From Planctomycetaceae bacterium (lineage in GTDB: Bacteria; Planctomycetota; Planctomycetia; Planctomycetales; Planctomycetaceae): a stretch of 58,269 nt of DNA. A model generated the notes under the pieces. That model did not search any database. It had not been told where the DNA came from and was given only the letters and a program-made list of their open reading frames with translations. The translations under genes were made by a program, and so were the position numbers. The stretch is from positions 1-58,269 of the forward strand of contig JAEUII010000041.1 of assembly GCA_016795145.1 (NCBI GenBank), given 5' to 3'. Shown piece by piece: positions 9,430-18,138 of this stretch. Position 1 is the stretch's first letter. The number at the start of each line of letters is the position of its first letter.

Positions 9430-9494
9430 AGCCGCAGAGCGCTAGCTCCCGGTTTTTGAGAGGAGCGAAAACCGGACGCTAGCGCGTTCCGGCT
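9430..9494. repeat. Imperfect palindrome, family 4
   Basis: The left arm AGCCGCAGAGCGCTAGC plus CCGGTTTTT mirrors the right arm, whose complement reads AGCCGGAACGCGCTAGCG plus CCGGTTTT. It begins 18 bp after the FAD oxidoreductase stop codon and could serve as a transcript end. I saw only this copy in the window, but its architecture is the same as families 1-3. Confidence 0.65.
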
Positions 9495-9629
9495 GTCGAT
9501 GTGGATCTTGCTAAAGATCCCAGACTCGCAACTTCCGCGAACCCGCGTCGTTTTTTCGTGTCGTCGGGTGGACCTGCAGCCGGAATATCCGGCTGTGAAT
9601 CCTCTTTGTCTTTTGTTGAATGCTGCCCC

Positions 9630-10085
9630 ATGATCCGTTCGGTTGAGTCGAGTGACCACGATGGAATTCTTCACATTGCCGTCGAGTCCGGGTTGTTTGA
9701 ATCGGACTAGGTAGATGTGCTTCGGCAAATGCTCTTGGAGCCCAGTGCGGAAGACGTATGGCTTGTCTCAGAAAAGGATGGCCAGCCAGTCGGTGTCGCA
9801 TACTTTGCTCCCGAGAAGATGACTCGCGGGACATGGAACCTGTACTTCATCGCCGTACTGCCAGGAAGCCAGAAGAAGGGTGTTGGAGCGACGATGGTCG
9901 AGCACATCGCGGGGATGCTGTCAGAACGTGGTGAACGGCTACTGCTTGTCGAAACGGCGGGGCTCGACGATTTCGATTACGTCCGTCGGTTCTATCAGTC
10001 GCACGAATTCGTACCCACCGCCATGATTCCAAACTTCTACGACGACGGCGTTGATAAAGTGATCTTCACTCGATCGCTGACATAA
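9630..10085 (+). pseudogene. GNAT acetyltransferase interrupted by an in-frame TAG
   Basis: The reading frame from the ATG at 9630 encodes MIRSVESSDHDGILHIAVES then GLFESD, meets TAG at 9708-9710, and continues in the same frame as VDVLRQMLLEPSAEDVWLV through to 10085. The two halves join into one uninterrupted GNAT domain of about 150 residues: an N-terminal helix pair, the central sheet (GVAYFAPEKMTRGTWNLYFI), the acetyl-CoA loop (GSQKKGVGAT) and the C-terminal FYDDGVDKVIF. In relatives the position of the stop is normally an acidic residue in a D-x-V context, so one GAG-to-TAG change explains it. A GTG at 9717 could start a shortened protein lacking the first helix. It is a recent pseudogene, a readthrough case or a sequencing error. 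Confidence 0.75.
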
Positions 10086-10149
10086 GACACAGCATGGAAT
10101 TCTCCAGTGAACGAAACGGCACGAGACGTCCGGTGCGGAGCACACAATC

Positions 10150-10509
10150 CTACGTCGCGACGCTCGGATCCTCGAAAGGCTTCAGAATGGCTCTCATGGG
10201 CGGCCGACTCTGAAACCAGCTGTTCCAGAGACTGGGCGCCACGTCCACGGGATGCCAGTCCGGTTCAACGGGTGTGATGGATTTTGCCAGGCCAAGCCAG
10301 CGCGTCTGATTCTGAAGTCGGCCATGCCAAACGGTGCTGCCATTTGCGTCCAGAATTGTCAGCTCATCGCCATCCGCCAGCCGATGCATGCCCTCAAACC
10401 GCCAGCCGTGCGAATCGGAATCACTGTGAGCCTCATCCTGAAAAATCCGCCAGACTTCGCCCTCCATTCCCTGCTCAGAAAACTCTGAGATCCAGCCGCG
10501 AAGTTCCAT
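10150..10509 (-). CDS. Conserved hypothetical protein, 119 residues
   Basis: I do not recognise the family. The 119-residue product is cytosolic in appearance: no signal peptide, no membrane segment, rich in Trp and acidic residues (SEFSEQGMEGEVWRIFQDE, then DGDELTILDANGSTVWHGRL). The alternating pattern in the middle suggests a small beta-sheet fold. A GAGGA motif nine bases before the ATG supports the start and real expression. It lies 50 bp downstream of the 260-residue unknown gene on the same strand, so the two probably form an operon. Confidence 0.7.
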   Translation of the reverse strand: MELRGWISEFSEQGMEGEVWRIFQDEAHSDSDSHGWRFEGMHRLADGDELTILDANGSTVWHGRLQNQTRWLGLAKSITPVEPDWHPVDVAPSLWNSWFQSRPPMRAILKPFEDPSVAT

Positions 10510-10559
10510 CGTCTGAAATCCTCTTCAGAATCTATCGAGCCATCGTGATGCTTTGACGC

Positions 10560-11342
10560 CTACCCTTGCTCGGCCTGTGCATCGCCGGTGTTCTGTCGGA
10601 CGGACCAGAATCCGGTGAACTGTTTGTCGACACCTCGCCAACGGCAGAAGGAGCTGATGGCGGAATCGATCCAGTCGAGGTCACTCTCGGGATCAGAGTC
10701 TTCCGGAACTCGGCCCACACCTGGCAGCGATTCCGCAAATCGCAGCCATCGGGCAGTCCAGTCTTCGGCATCGTCTGTACTGCGAGTCTGTTCCACGAGA
10801 AGAATGCGAGTCAGGATGCTGCGAAGGATTTCCGGCAGAACCAGACTCTGAAATTCAGTGGCCTGAACAAGCTGCTTCCGCGACACGACTCGAGGGTTCA
10901 CCAACAACAGCGGCTCATCGGAAAAATCCAGCCGCCAGATTTCTCTCCCAAGATCCTGCGAACGAACGGCAAGAAGAGGAACGCGAGGCATCGCCTGTTG
11001 GCCAGGTGCCTGCGGCGCGATGCGGTCGGCCACTGCCAGAAGTCGTCCTCGCGGAGGCTCCATCGATACGACCTTCACTCGGAACTTCAGACCGTCAATC
11101 GCTCCGAACTCGGAAAGTCGGCAGTCCGCCGGCGGCTGAAGATTGCCGATGGTTCCAAATTCAAACCGAGCAAGTTCCAGCTGTCGCCACGCTTCAATGA
11201 TCACCGCGGCTGACGACGGAAACTGGTAACTCTCAAGCTGAAGCTCCGCACGAAAAGACTCGATGCCCCCGATCCCCGATACCGTGATCGTGACATGCTG
11301 ATGAGAGATGCGGCGGCGGCCGGTGAAGTTCAGGCGAGTCAT
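10560..11342 (-). CDS. Conserved hypothetical protein, 260 residues
   Basis: No family recognised. The product is soluble with no signal peptide. Its N-terminal half looks beta-rich (RISHQHVTITVSGIGG, ESFRAELQLESYQFP, FEFGTIGN). The C-terminal half looks helical (LVLPEILRSILTRILLVEQ, then AEDWTARWLRFAESLPGV). It lies 9 bp after nadA, as transcribed, and 50 bp before the 119-residue unknown, so it is likely co-transcribed with nadA. Nothing in it points to NAD metabolism directly. Confidence 0.72.
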   Translation of the reverse strand: MTRLNFTGRRRISHQHVTITVSGIGGIESFRAELQLESYQFPSSAAVIIEAWRQLELARFEFGTIGNLQPPADCRLSEFGAIDGLKFRVKVVSMEPPRGRLLAVADRIAPQAPGQQAMPRVPLLAVRSQDLGREIWRLDFSDEPLLLVNPRVVSRKQLVQATEFQSLVLPEILRSILTRILLVEQTRSTDDAEDWTARWLRFAESLPGVGRVPEDSDPESDLDWIDSAISSFCRWRGVDKQFTGFWSVRQNTGDAQAEQG

Positions 11343-11351
11343 TTCGTAAGA

Positions 11352-12347
11352 CTATTGCAACAGGCTGCGATCCAGAACTTCGCGCGCGGTCTTGAAATAG
11401 TCTTTCCACTCAATCTCCGGCGATCCGTCCCGCAGACAGTCGCGGACCTTCTGCAGAGTGTTGCGGGCCATGTGCGGACATTTGTTGCAGGCACATGTTT
11501 CACCGCTGGACGACATGATGCCCGGGATTGGAATGTAGGTATGCTGCGGAGCCACTCTCTGCAGCGGGTGAATCATCGTGGCTTCTGTTGCGACAAGGAA
11601 CGTGGTGGGCTGAGCAATTCCCATCACGTGCTTTCGCATCTTCTCCGTTCCACCGACGACGTCTGAAATCTCCAGGATGTTCTGCGGACATTCCGGGTGA
11701 GCCATCACGACGGAACCGGGATTGGCTTTTCGAATGCGAATTAGATCCTGAATGCTGAAGACTTCATGAACCATGCAGGAGCCCGGCCAGAGGATCATTT
11801 TGCGACCAGTCACTTCCATCAGGTACCGACCAAGGTGCTGGTCAGGCACGAACAGTATTTCCTTGTCCTCGGGAACGCGATCGATGATCTCACGGGCATT
11901 GCCGCTGGTCACAATCCAGTCCACAAGACTCTTCACCGCGGCTGACGTATTGATGTAAGCGACCGTGTGAAAGTTCCGTCCCTGAGCACGAAGCTGTTCC
12001 TGAAATGCCGCAAGCTGCTCGGGCGGACAACTGTCTGCCAGAGAACACCCGGCGTGGAGGTCCGGAATCAGCACGCGTTTTTCCGGACACATGATCTTTG
12101 TGGATTCCCCCATGAAATGCACACCGGCGAAGACAATCGTGGATGTCTTCACTTTGGTGGCATCGCGAGCCAGCTTCAGACTGTCGCCGGTAAAGTCGGC
12201 GATATCCTGAATTTCACCGTCGACGTAGTAGTGAGCCAGGATGGATGCATCCTTCTGCTTCTTCAACGCATCAATCTCATCCATCAGATCCAGCGGATCT
12301 TCATACGGAGCAGAGGGGGCAGATTGAGAAATGACAGGCAATGACAT
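11352..12347 (-). CDS. nadA: Quinolinate synthase A
   Basis: Quinolinate synthase condenses iminoaspartate with dihydroxyacetone phosphate to give quinolinate, the precursor of NAD, in the cytoplasm. Family landmarks are [20 protein letters not shown] near the N-terminus, [14 protein letters not shown], and the three cysteine sites that hold the [4Fe-4S] cluster: [15 protein letters not shown] and CACNKCPHM. Length is about 331 residues with the start at 12347, chosen because AAGGGA precedes that ATG. A longer frame reaches 12392 but adds an atypical N-terminus. nadB and nadC are not seen nearby. The next gene on the strand is a 260-residue unknown 9 bp away. Confidence 0.96.
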   Translation of the reverse strand: MSLPVISQSAPSAPYEDPLDLMDEIDALKKQKDASILAHYYVDGEIQDIADFTGDSLKLARDATKVKTSTIVFAGVHFMGESTKIMCPEKRVLIPDLHAGCSLADSCPPEQLAAFQEQLRAQGRNFHTVAYINTSAAVKSLVDWIVTSGNAREIIDRVPEDKEILFVPDQHLGRYLMEVTGRKMILWPGSCMVHEVFSIQDLIRIRKANPGSVVMAHPECPQNILEISDVVGGTEKMRKHVMGIAQPTTFLVATEATMIHPLQRVAPQHTYIPIPGIMSSSGETCACNKCPHMARNTLQKVRDCLRDGSPEIEWKDYFKTAREVLDRSLLQ

Positions 12348-12431
12348 GGGGACATCCCTTTGGCTTCGTTCAATAAGTGAGTCAGCTGGCAACCAGTGAA
12401 CTCAACAACGGCGGCTCAGTTGCAGCGGATC

Positions 12432-13646
12432 TTAGTACTTCATGATCGGTACAACTTCCGTCTGGACTGGACCACCTGTCACTTCGACACGACCATCCGG
12501 ATGAACGTACACGTCAATTTCACTACGAACGCCAAATTCCGGCAGGTAGATCCCGGGTTCAATCGTAAACAAAGTCCCCGGCAGAATTCTGCGCTGATCA
12601 CAGGTCTCAAGGTTGTCCATGTGAGTCCCGTTGCCGTGGACTTCCTGAGCAAGATTGTGACCGGTGCGGTGACAGAAGTACTCACCATAACCCGCTTTCT
12701 CGATCACATTTCGAACGGCATCGTCGACCTGCCCGCCGGTGACCGGACGGCCTGCCGCAAAAGCCGAACGAACGCACTCGATGCCAGCATCGCGAGCCGC
12801 CGCAACGACATTGAACACTTTGACATACTTTTCCGGAACGGACGTGCCAACGAACCCCGTACGAGTCAGGTCGCTGTAGATGGCTCCAGGCGTCTTCTTC
12901 TTGGCCCACAGATCCAGCAGGACAAAACGCCCTTCACGAATCACCGTGTCTTTGCCTGTGCCCGTCGCATAATGAGGGTCGCCGCCATTAGAATCAACGC
13001 CAACGATCGGTGGGCTGTAAGTCGTCAGGTCATGTTCGGCAAAGTGCTTCATCACTTCGTCGCTCACGGCTTGCTCTTCGACCGCGCCGTTCTTTCGAAT
13101 CTGATCGGCAATGAACTTCCAGGCGCGGTCGTACGCTGACGTTGTAACGGCCGTGGCTTCAAGATGACTCTGCCACTGCTCCGGAGTCAGCACGGATTCG
13201 AAAACAGAAATGAGGTCACCGGAAGAAACCACTTCCACGCCGAACGACCGGATCAATTCAATTGTTCCAGCATCAACTCGTGAGATGTAAGGGTTGCTGA
13301 CGCCAGGAGCATACTCCATCGCAACCTTTCCAAAGCCAGACACGATCTTCTTCAGCGCTGCTTCCAGTTCCTGCCAGCGAAGGTAAATCACCTTCTCACC
13401 AGGAAGATGATCGAGTGAACCGGTTTCGATGCGATGAACAAGCCGAACCGGTGTTCCCTGCGCCGGGATGAAATAGAAGTACCGGCGAGATGCATGGAAT
13501 CCTGCTGGCACCTTCAGAACTCTCTGAGCCAGCACATTGGATCCTCGAAAGTCATACAGCAGCCATCCATCAAAGCCGAAAGACTTCAACGCTGCCTGAA
13601 TCGCACTGAGATCAAAACCGGTAGCCGACATGAAGATGCCTGTCAT
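12432..13646 (-). CDS. M24 family metallopeptidase (Xaa-Pro aminopeptidase-like)
   Basis: A 404-residue protein with a creatinase-like N-terminal domain (about 1-170) and an M24 pita-bread catalytic domain. The five metal ligands can be read: Asp in LLDLWAKK, Asp in IYSDLTRTG, His in HRTGHNLAQEVHG, Glu in FTIEPGIYLPE and Glu in VRSEIDVYV. Relatives remove N-terminal residues before proline or cleave dipeptides using two Mn or Co ions. No signal peptide is visible. The ATG follows directly on the stop codon of the upstream membrane-protein gene (TAG then ATG), so translation is probably coupled. A second ATG lies six codons in. Confidence 0.9.
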   Translation of the reverse strand: MTGIFMSATGFDLSAIQAALKSFGFDGWLLYDFRGSNVLAQRVLKVPAGFHASRRYFYFIPAQGTPVRLVHRIETGSLDHLPGEKVIYLRWQELEAALKKIVSGFGKVAMEYAPGVSNPYISRVDAGTIELIRSFGVEVVSSGDLISVFESVLTPEQWQSHLEATAVTTSAYDRAWKFIADQIRKNGAVEEQAVSDEVMKHFAEHDLTTYSPPIVGVDSNGGDPHYATGTGKDTVIREGRFVLLDLWAKKKTPGAIYSDLTRTGFVGTSVPEKYVKVFNVVAAARDAGIECVRSAFAAGRPVTGGQVDDAVRNVIEKAGYGEYFCHRTGHNLAQEVHGNGTHMDNLETCDQRRILPGTLFTIEPGIYLPEFGVRSEIDVYVHPDGRVEVTGGPVQTEVVPIMKY

Positions 13647-13958
13647 CTAAGCCTGAGGTGAATCGGAAGTTTCTGATGTATTTGAGGAGTGATCCGGAAC
13701 GTTGCTCTGACTCTTTAACGTCTGCCATCGATCGTACGCCATCGCAAGAAAGGTCACGATAATCACCGCGATGAACTCGACCAGCAATAAAGTATTGCCG
13801 TGTCGATTCAGGAACTGGGCGACGGGCGCACGTTCGTCACTGAACACAACAGCAATCATCGACATGATGGTGACAATGAAAACTGCCGTGACCGGAATGA
13901 TCAGCCGAAAAAGAAAAGTGGGTGGTGATCCGGGACGACGCATTACTGATTCCGTCAT
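13647..13958 (-). CDS. Small membrane protein with two transmembrane helices
   Basis: A 103-residue unknown protein with two hydrophobic segments, about residues 17-39 (FRLIIPVTAVFIVTIMSMIA) and 56-72 (LLLVEFIAVIIVTFLAMA), and a hydrophilic Ser-rich tail. It abuts the M24 peptidase gene with no spacing. An internal ATG five codons in is an alternative start. Function unknown. The coupling suggests a membrane-associated partner or simply an operon neighbour of the peptidase. Confidence 0.7.
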   Translation of the reverse strand: MTESVMRRPGSPPTFLFRLIIPVTAVFIVTIMSMIAVVFSDERAPVAQFLNRHGNTLLLVEFIAVIIVTFLAMAYDRWQTLKSQSNVPDHSSNTSETSDSPQA

Positions 13959-14202
13959 TTCAGAGTGGACGTTTGGAGCCGGATTTTACGCCCAGGTGCG
14001 TCCATTTTCCCGCGGGTTGCCTGCGGTTCCCGGAGCTCGTTCCAAAATTCCTGCTCAGGTACTGACAGATTCCGAGGTAGTGAATCTTGCCAAAGATCCC
14101 TGAATCCCAGCACCTTTCACACAGTCCACAACCCGAATTTCATGGCACTCGCACAGCCCGGCCGGATGAAGCCGGCGCTGCAAAGCTGTGTCATCCGAGC
14201 GA

Positions 14203-14949
14203 TCAATACGATTGAACCGGATAAGCGGTCACGATTTTGTTCGGTTTGTCCACAACCAGGCGCAGAAACCGGCATTCCGGATGGCCTTTGCGTTCGCCTT
14301 CTTCGCCACCGACATAACCAATGCGCTCATTCATTTTTGCAGTGATCACAATCCGGCTGTTCTGCAGGGAACTTCGGACTGTCGAATCCTGGTTCTGGTA
14401 CCGAGTCCACACGTCGTCAATCCATGCAAGAATCTGTTCGCGGTCTCCTTCGTAAACTCCGTGCACCTTCTTTGACGGTTCGTCTTCGGCATGTTGCATG
14501 ATGTGCTTCAGCCGGTGACCATCTTCACTCCCCTTGCCGTAGATCAGGCCCGCAAGAGATTCATAGACGTCAGGACGAATCTCCGTGAGTCGCTCCTTTG
14601 CAGGCTCTTCCGCTGTCCCTTGAGTCGCCTTCTTGTCTGTCCGCGGACTGCTGCTGGTCTCACCCAACGGTTTGGACTTCTTCGACGACGTTTCGTCACT
14701 GGCTGTCGTCTCTGAGTCGCCTGAACCTGCGGAGGTGTCTTCGCTGGCGTTTGTCACGGGCGAATTCGGGGCAACCTCATCCGACGACTCTGCCACTTTA
14801 GGCTGAGGCGTCGAGCCTGCCCCGTTGAACCACTCATCCAGCTTCGGCCGCAGGAGCAAAAAGCCAACGACCAGCAACACTGTGGCCAATCGCACCCAGG
14901 GCGATCGTTGCCAGTTTGCAGCATTGCGATTCGTGATCGGTGACGTCAT
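14203..14949 (-). CDS. Membrane-anchored protein with C-terminal RNase-like (possible BECR-fold) domain
   Basis: A 248-residue protein: one transmembrane segment at about 20-34 (LATVLLVVGFLLLRP), a disordered Ser/Thr/Glu linker to about residue 120, and a compact C-terminal domain of about 110 residues. That domain begins GHRLKHIMQHAED, continues HGVYEGDREQILAWIDDVW, and ends RFLRLVVDKPNKIVTAYPV. The order His-rich helix, helix, then a sheet closing with a TAYP motif resembles the barnase/EndoU/ColicinE5/RelE group of RNase toxin folds. This is pattern recognition from memory, not a search result. If right, the nuclease-like domain faces the periplasm or exterior. No immunity-like partner is evident. 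Confidence 0.6.
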   Translation of the reverse strand: MTSPITNRNAANWQRSPWVRLATVLLVVGFLLLRPKLDEWFNGAGSTPQPKVAESSDEVAPNSPVTNASEDTSAGSGDSETTASDETSSKKSKPLGETSSSPRTDKKATQGTAEEPAKERLTEIRPDVYESLAGLIYGKGSEDGHRLKHIMQHAEDEPSKKVHGVYEGDREQILAWIDDVWTRYQNQDSTVRSSLQNSRIVITAKMNERIGYVGGEEGERKGHPECRFLRLVVDKPNKIVTAYPVQSY

Positions 14950-14990
14950 CTGAATTCCTCATTGCAGACTATTGATGAACTGATGCTACG

Positions 14991-15064
14991 CAACCCGAAA
15001 CGTCAGTAAGGGATAAACTTCAGAATGTGTTCTACAAAAAGTCCCTCGCTGACGCAGCGGGTTG
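14991..15064. repeat. 74-bp imperfect palindrome, family 2, copy A
   Basis: It starts CAACCCGAAACGTCAG with TAAGGGATAAA and ends TCCCTCGCTGACGCAGCGGG then TTG. The two ends are imperfect inverted copies. A second full copy lies at 25614-25685, and half a copy, TCCCTCGCTCACGCCGCGGG, lies near 19412-19431. Confidence 0.8.
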
Positions 15065-15128
15065 AGATGATGCAACAGACTGGTAGTGACAAGGTCCCGG
15101 TGAATGAAACGGAAAGGCCGAGGATAAA

Positions 15129-16718
15129 CTACTTCACACGATCCGGATGTGAATCCAGCACGACAAAGATGCCAAGCAATCGATCGCCGAGCGTTTGCTG
15201 TCGCCGTGAAAAGATCAGCCAAACACCGTTGATTGCGATCCATGCAATCGTCAGCCCAACAACGATCATGGTTGGAATGCTGTTTTCTTCGATGGGACTT
15301 CCAACGAGCGTTCCACCAGCAATCATCAAACTGTTGACCAATGAAGACAGAAGGACAACATCAGTACTCAGCACAGAAGCGAACAGTTTCCACCGAGCCG
15401 GTGGCAGCCCATATTCGTCTGCAAGTTGTAACTGCATCACCCGCTTGCCTGGTGAATTGCGGAGGCGATGAACAATCAGCAGAAGAATGGCGAGGCCGAG
15501 CGATGTTCCCAGCGGCTTCCAGTCATTCCAGTCACCTTTTGATCGAAACACAGATCGAAGCCCAAAGATGCCAGCCTGAGTCGCGGCAAGAATCGCCCCC
15601 AAAATCAGCAGGTCTACAAGCCAGGACACGCCTCGGGCAATCCTGCCTGCTCGCCGAAGCACAACGGGCTGCCATCGGGAAAGTTCCCGGATCGCCGTTT
15701 CCCAACTTTCAAATCGTTTCGCGGGATCTTTATGCAAAAGCACGGCCAGCACATCGCGCCAGCCTTCCGGCCGATCGCCTGGCCAGACCGCGGGAAACTG
15801 CACTGTTGCCTGCTGGCGAGTCTTCAGGTTTTCTTTCAGGCTGTCGGAGGATGCCTGATGGGGAAGCTCACCAAAGGTCAGTTCATACAGCATGACGCCC
15901 AGAGAATACATGTCACTTTGCACGTTGGCAGCTTGTCCGCCGGCAACCTCCGGAGCCATATAGTTCAAAGTGCCTGCTGGCCCGGATGACTGACCGCTCT
16001 TCGTCGCTTCACAGCTTGCCAGTCCAAAGTCAGACAGTTTTACCTGACCAAACTCATCCAGCAGAATGTTGCCAGGCTTCACGTCTCCATGCACGATACC
16101 CATGGCAGCCGAATACCGCAGTGCCTCGGATGTCTGCAAGCCGATCTTCACGATCTCCGAGAAACTCAGACGTCGTTCACGTACGACGGATGCCAGTGAT
16201 TGCCCCGGAACATATTCCATGGCAAAGAAAGGGCAATCCTGCGACGTTCCAACATAGTAGATGTGAACAACGTTTGGATGGTTAACTCTCGCCTGGGCTC
16301 TTGCTTCCTGAACGAGTCGCTCCTTCCGACTCTGCCCCGCTTCGTTCGACCTTTCTCGAATGACCTTGATGGCGACGAACCGAAGCAGCGATTCATCCCT
16401 CGCGCGAAAGACTGCGCCCATTCCGCCGACGCCCAGAGGGTTCAGAATGGTGAAGTGGTCAAGCCGATCGCCCGGAGAAAACGGGACCGCTTCAAATCCC
16501 TGCTGCGACACATCGCCGATGATCGTCGCATCCACCGATGCCATCGAAGCGTTCAAGGCACTGGCCACAACCGTGCGATTACACCTGGGGCAAACGATCG
16601 ACTCCGTTCGCCGGTCCTCAAGCGGGATTTGGTGCCCACACACGCACTGAAAAACAAACGACCCGGAAACCGATGACAGAGCGTCAGTTCCGGGTCGAGT
16701 TGTTTTCATTGCCGGCAT
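15129..16718 (-). CDS. Ser/Thr protein kinase fused to an RDD membrane domain
   Basis: A 529-residue protein with three parts. Residues 25-46 form a zinc ribbon (CVCGHQIP then CPRC). About 85-350 is a Hanks-type kinase: glycine loop GVGGMGAVF, Lys in VAIKVI, catalytic loop HGDVKPGN, DFG, APE and the SDMYSLGVMLYEL helix. The Arg before the catalytic Asp is Gly here, making it a non-RD kinase. About 360-515 is an RDD domain with several transmembrane helices (VSWLVDLLILGAILAA, GLAILLLIVHRL, IVVGLTIAWIAINGVWLIF), recognisable by GKRVMQLQLADEYG and LGDRLLGIFVV. It likely phosphorylates partners at the inner face of the membrane in response to an unknown signal. A second ATG sits three codons in. 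Confidence 0.93.
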   Translation of the reverse strand: MPAMKTTRPGTDALSSVSGSFVFQCVCGHQIPLEDRRTESIVCPRCNRTVVASALNASMASVDATIIGDVSQQGFEAVPFSPGDRLDHFTILNPLGVGGMGAVFRARDESLLRFVAIKVIRERSNEAGQSRKERLVQEARAQARVNHPNVVHIYYVGTSQDCPFFAMEYVPGQSLASVVRERRLSFSEIVKIGLQTSEALRYSAAMGIVHGDVKPGNILLDEFGQVKLSDFGLASCEATKSGQSSGPAGTLNYMAPEVAGGQAANVQSDMYSLGVMLYELTFGELPHQASSDSLKENLKTRQQATVQFPAVWPGDRPEGWRDVLAVLLHKDPAKRFESWETAIRELSRWQPVVLRRAGRIARGVSWLVDLLILGAILAATQAGIFGLRSVFRSKGDWNDWKPLGTSLGLAILLLIVHRLRNSPGKRVMQLQLADEYGLPPARWKLFASVLSTDVVLLSSLVNSLMIAGGTLVGSPIEENSIPTMIVVGLTIAWIAINGVWLIFSRRQQTLGDRLLGIFVVLDSHPDRVK

Positions 16719-16768
16719 TCACTCAGAGTTTGAACAAAACCGCGAATGAGGACTGAGGGTGACGTAAA

Positions 16769-17956
16769 TCAGGCTTCGTCCAGCAGTTCCACTGCAGCAA
16801 ACTTTTCACCTTCCAGCATCGCAAGGCTCGCACCGCCACCAGTGCTGACGTGAGTCACCTGGTCAGCAAATCCCAGCTGCTGAATGGCTGCCGCAGAATC
16901 GCCGCCGCCAATGATGCTGGTGGACTTGCTGGAAGCAATCGCCTGAGCCACTGCGCGAGTTCCCGCGTCGAATGGTGGCATTTCAAAGACCCCCATCGGA
17001 CCGTTCCACACCACGGTGCCCGCATTGGCAACTTCCGCTGCGTACTGCTTTGCGGTTTCTGGTCCGATGTCGAATCCTTCGAAGGTGTCTGGAATCTCGC
17101 CAGCCTTCACGACTACCTTGTTGCAGTCCCCCTTAAAGGCGTCTCCGCAATGAGTGTCAACTGGCAATACGAGCTTTGAACCGCCGGACGCAATCAGTTC
17201 TTTTGCCAGTTCCACTCGATCCGGTTCAACACGGCTCTTGCCAACCTTCCCACCCTTCGCGAGTGAAAACGTGTAGGCCATTGCTCCGCCGATCAGAACC
17301 TTGTCGCAGATGCCAAGCAGGTTCTTGATCACCTTGATCTTGTCAGACACTTTCGCGCCACCGAGGATCGCAATAAATGGTCGCTTTGGGCTGGCGATCG
17401 CGTCCGACAAGTACTGAATCTCTTTCTGGACAAGGAAGCCAACGACGCGTGGCTTGCCGGCCATTGCCTGAGGAACCGCGACCATGGACGCATCTGTTCG
17501 ATGACAGGTTCCAAACGCGTCGTTGCAGTAGATATCGGCGAATGCAGCAAGCTTACCAGCGAACTCCGCATCGCCCTTCTTCTCGCCCTTGTTGAATCGA
17601 AGGTTCTCCAGCACGACGACCTGGCCGGCTCCAAGTGCAGCGACCTTCGCCGCAGCATCCGCGCCGACGGTGTCGGTTGCAAACGCAACACTGGAACCCA
17701 GCAGCTTCGCCAGAACTGCGGCAGCTGGCTTCAGGCTGTACTTGCCAAGATCTTCTCCATCCTTTGGCTGGCCCAGGTGGCTGCACAGAATCAGCTTTCC
17801 GCCACGATCCAGAACAGACTTGATCGATGGCAGCGCTTCGCGAATGCGTCGATCGTCCGTAACATTGCAGCTTTCGTCGAGCGGAACGTTGAAGTCCACT
17901 CGCATCAGAACAGACTTACCCGCGACATTGACGTCAGCAATTGATTTCTTCGCCAT
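16769..17956 (-). CDS. pgk: Phosphoglycerate kinase
   Basis: A 395-residue glycolytic enzyme that transfers phosphate between 1,3-bisphosphoglycerate and ADP in the cytoplasm. The N-terminal domain shows [31 protein letters not shown] and [10 protein letters not shown]. The C-terminal nucleotide domain shows [22 protein letters not shown] and [12 protein letters not shown], followed by [15 protein letters not shown]. It is full length. AGG lies close to the ATG. Upstream gap genes do not belong to glycolysis. No gapdh or tpi is adjacent, unlike in many bacteria. Confidence 0.98.
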   Translation of the reverse strand: MAKKSIADVNVAGKSVLMRVDFNVPLDESCNVTDDRRIREALPSIKSVLDRGGKLILCSHLGQPKDGEDLGKYSLKPAAAVLAKLLGSSVAFATDTVGADAAAKVAALGAGQVVVLENLRFNKGEKKGDAEFAGKLAAFADIYCNDAFGTCHRTDASMVAVPQAMAGKPRVVGFLVQKEIQYLSDAIASPKRPFIAILGGAKVSDKIKVIKNLLGICDKVLIGGAMAYTFSLAKGGKVGKSRVEPDRVELAKELIASGGSKLVLPVDTHCGDAFKGDCNKVVVKAGEIPDTFEGFDIGPETAKQYAAEVANAGTVVWNGPMGVFEMPPFDAGTRAVAQAIASSKSTSIIGGGDSAAAIQQLGFADQVTHVSTGGGASLAMLEGEKFAAVELLDEA

Positions 17957-18138
17957 GGACCTGATTCTTCACCCAAGATTTCAAAGGGAACTTTCTGCCT
18001 CGCTCGCCACCAACTGGCGCGATGGAACAGATCTCGAAAACTTGCGGAATGGTAGTAATTCACCCGAATTCCGCACAGCTTCGACGCAGAAATCTCATCA
18101 GGGAAGAAACTAACAAACTGCCGGGACGGCAACGTTCG

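Noticed and set aside
9505..9522. Short shared word ATCTTGC(T/C)AAAGATCCC here and near 14090
   Set aside because: A small self-complementary word found twice is not enough to claim a regulatory site or repeat family.
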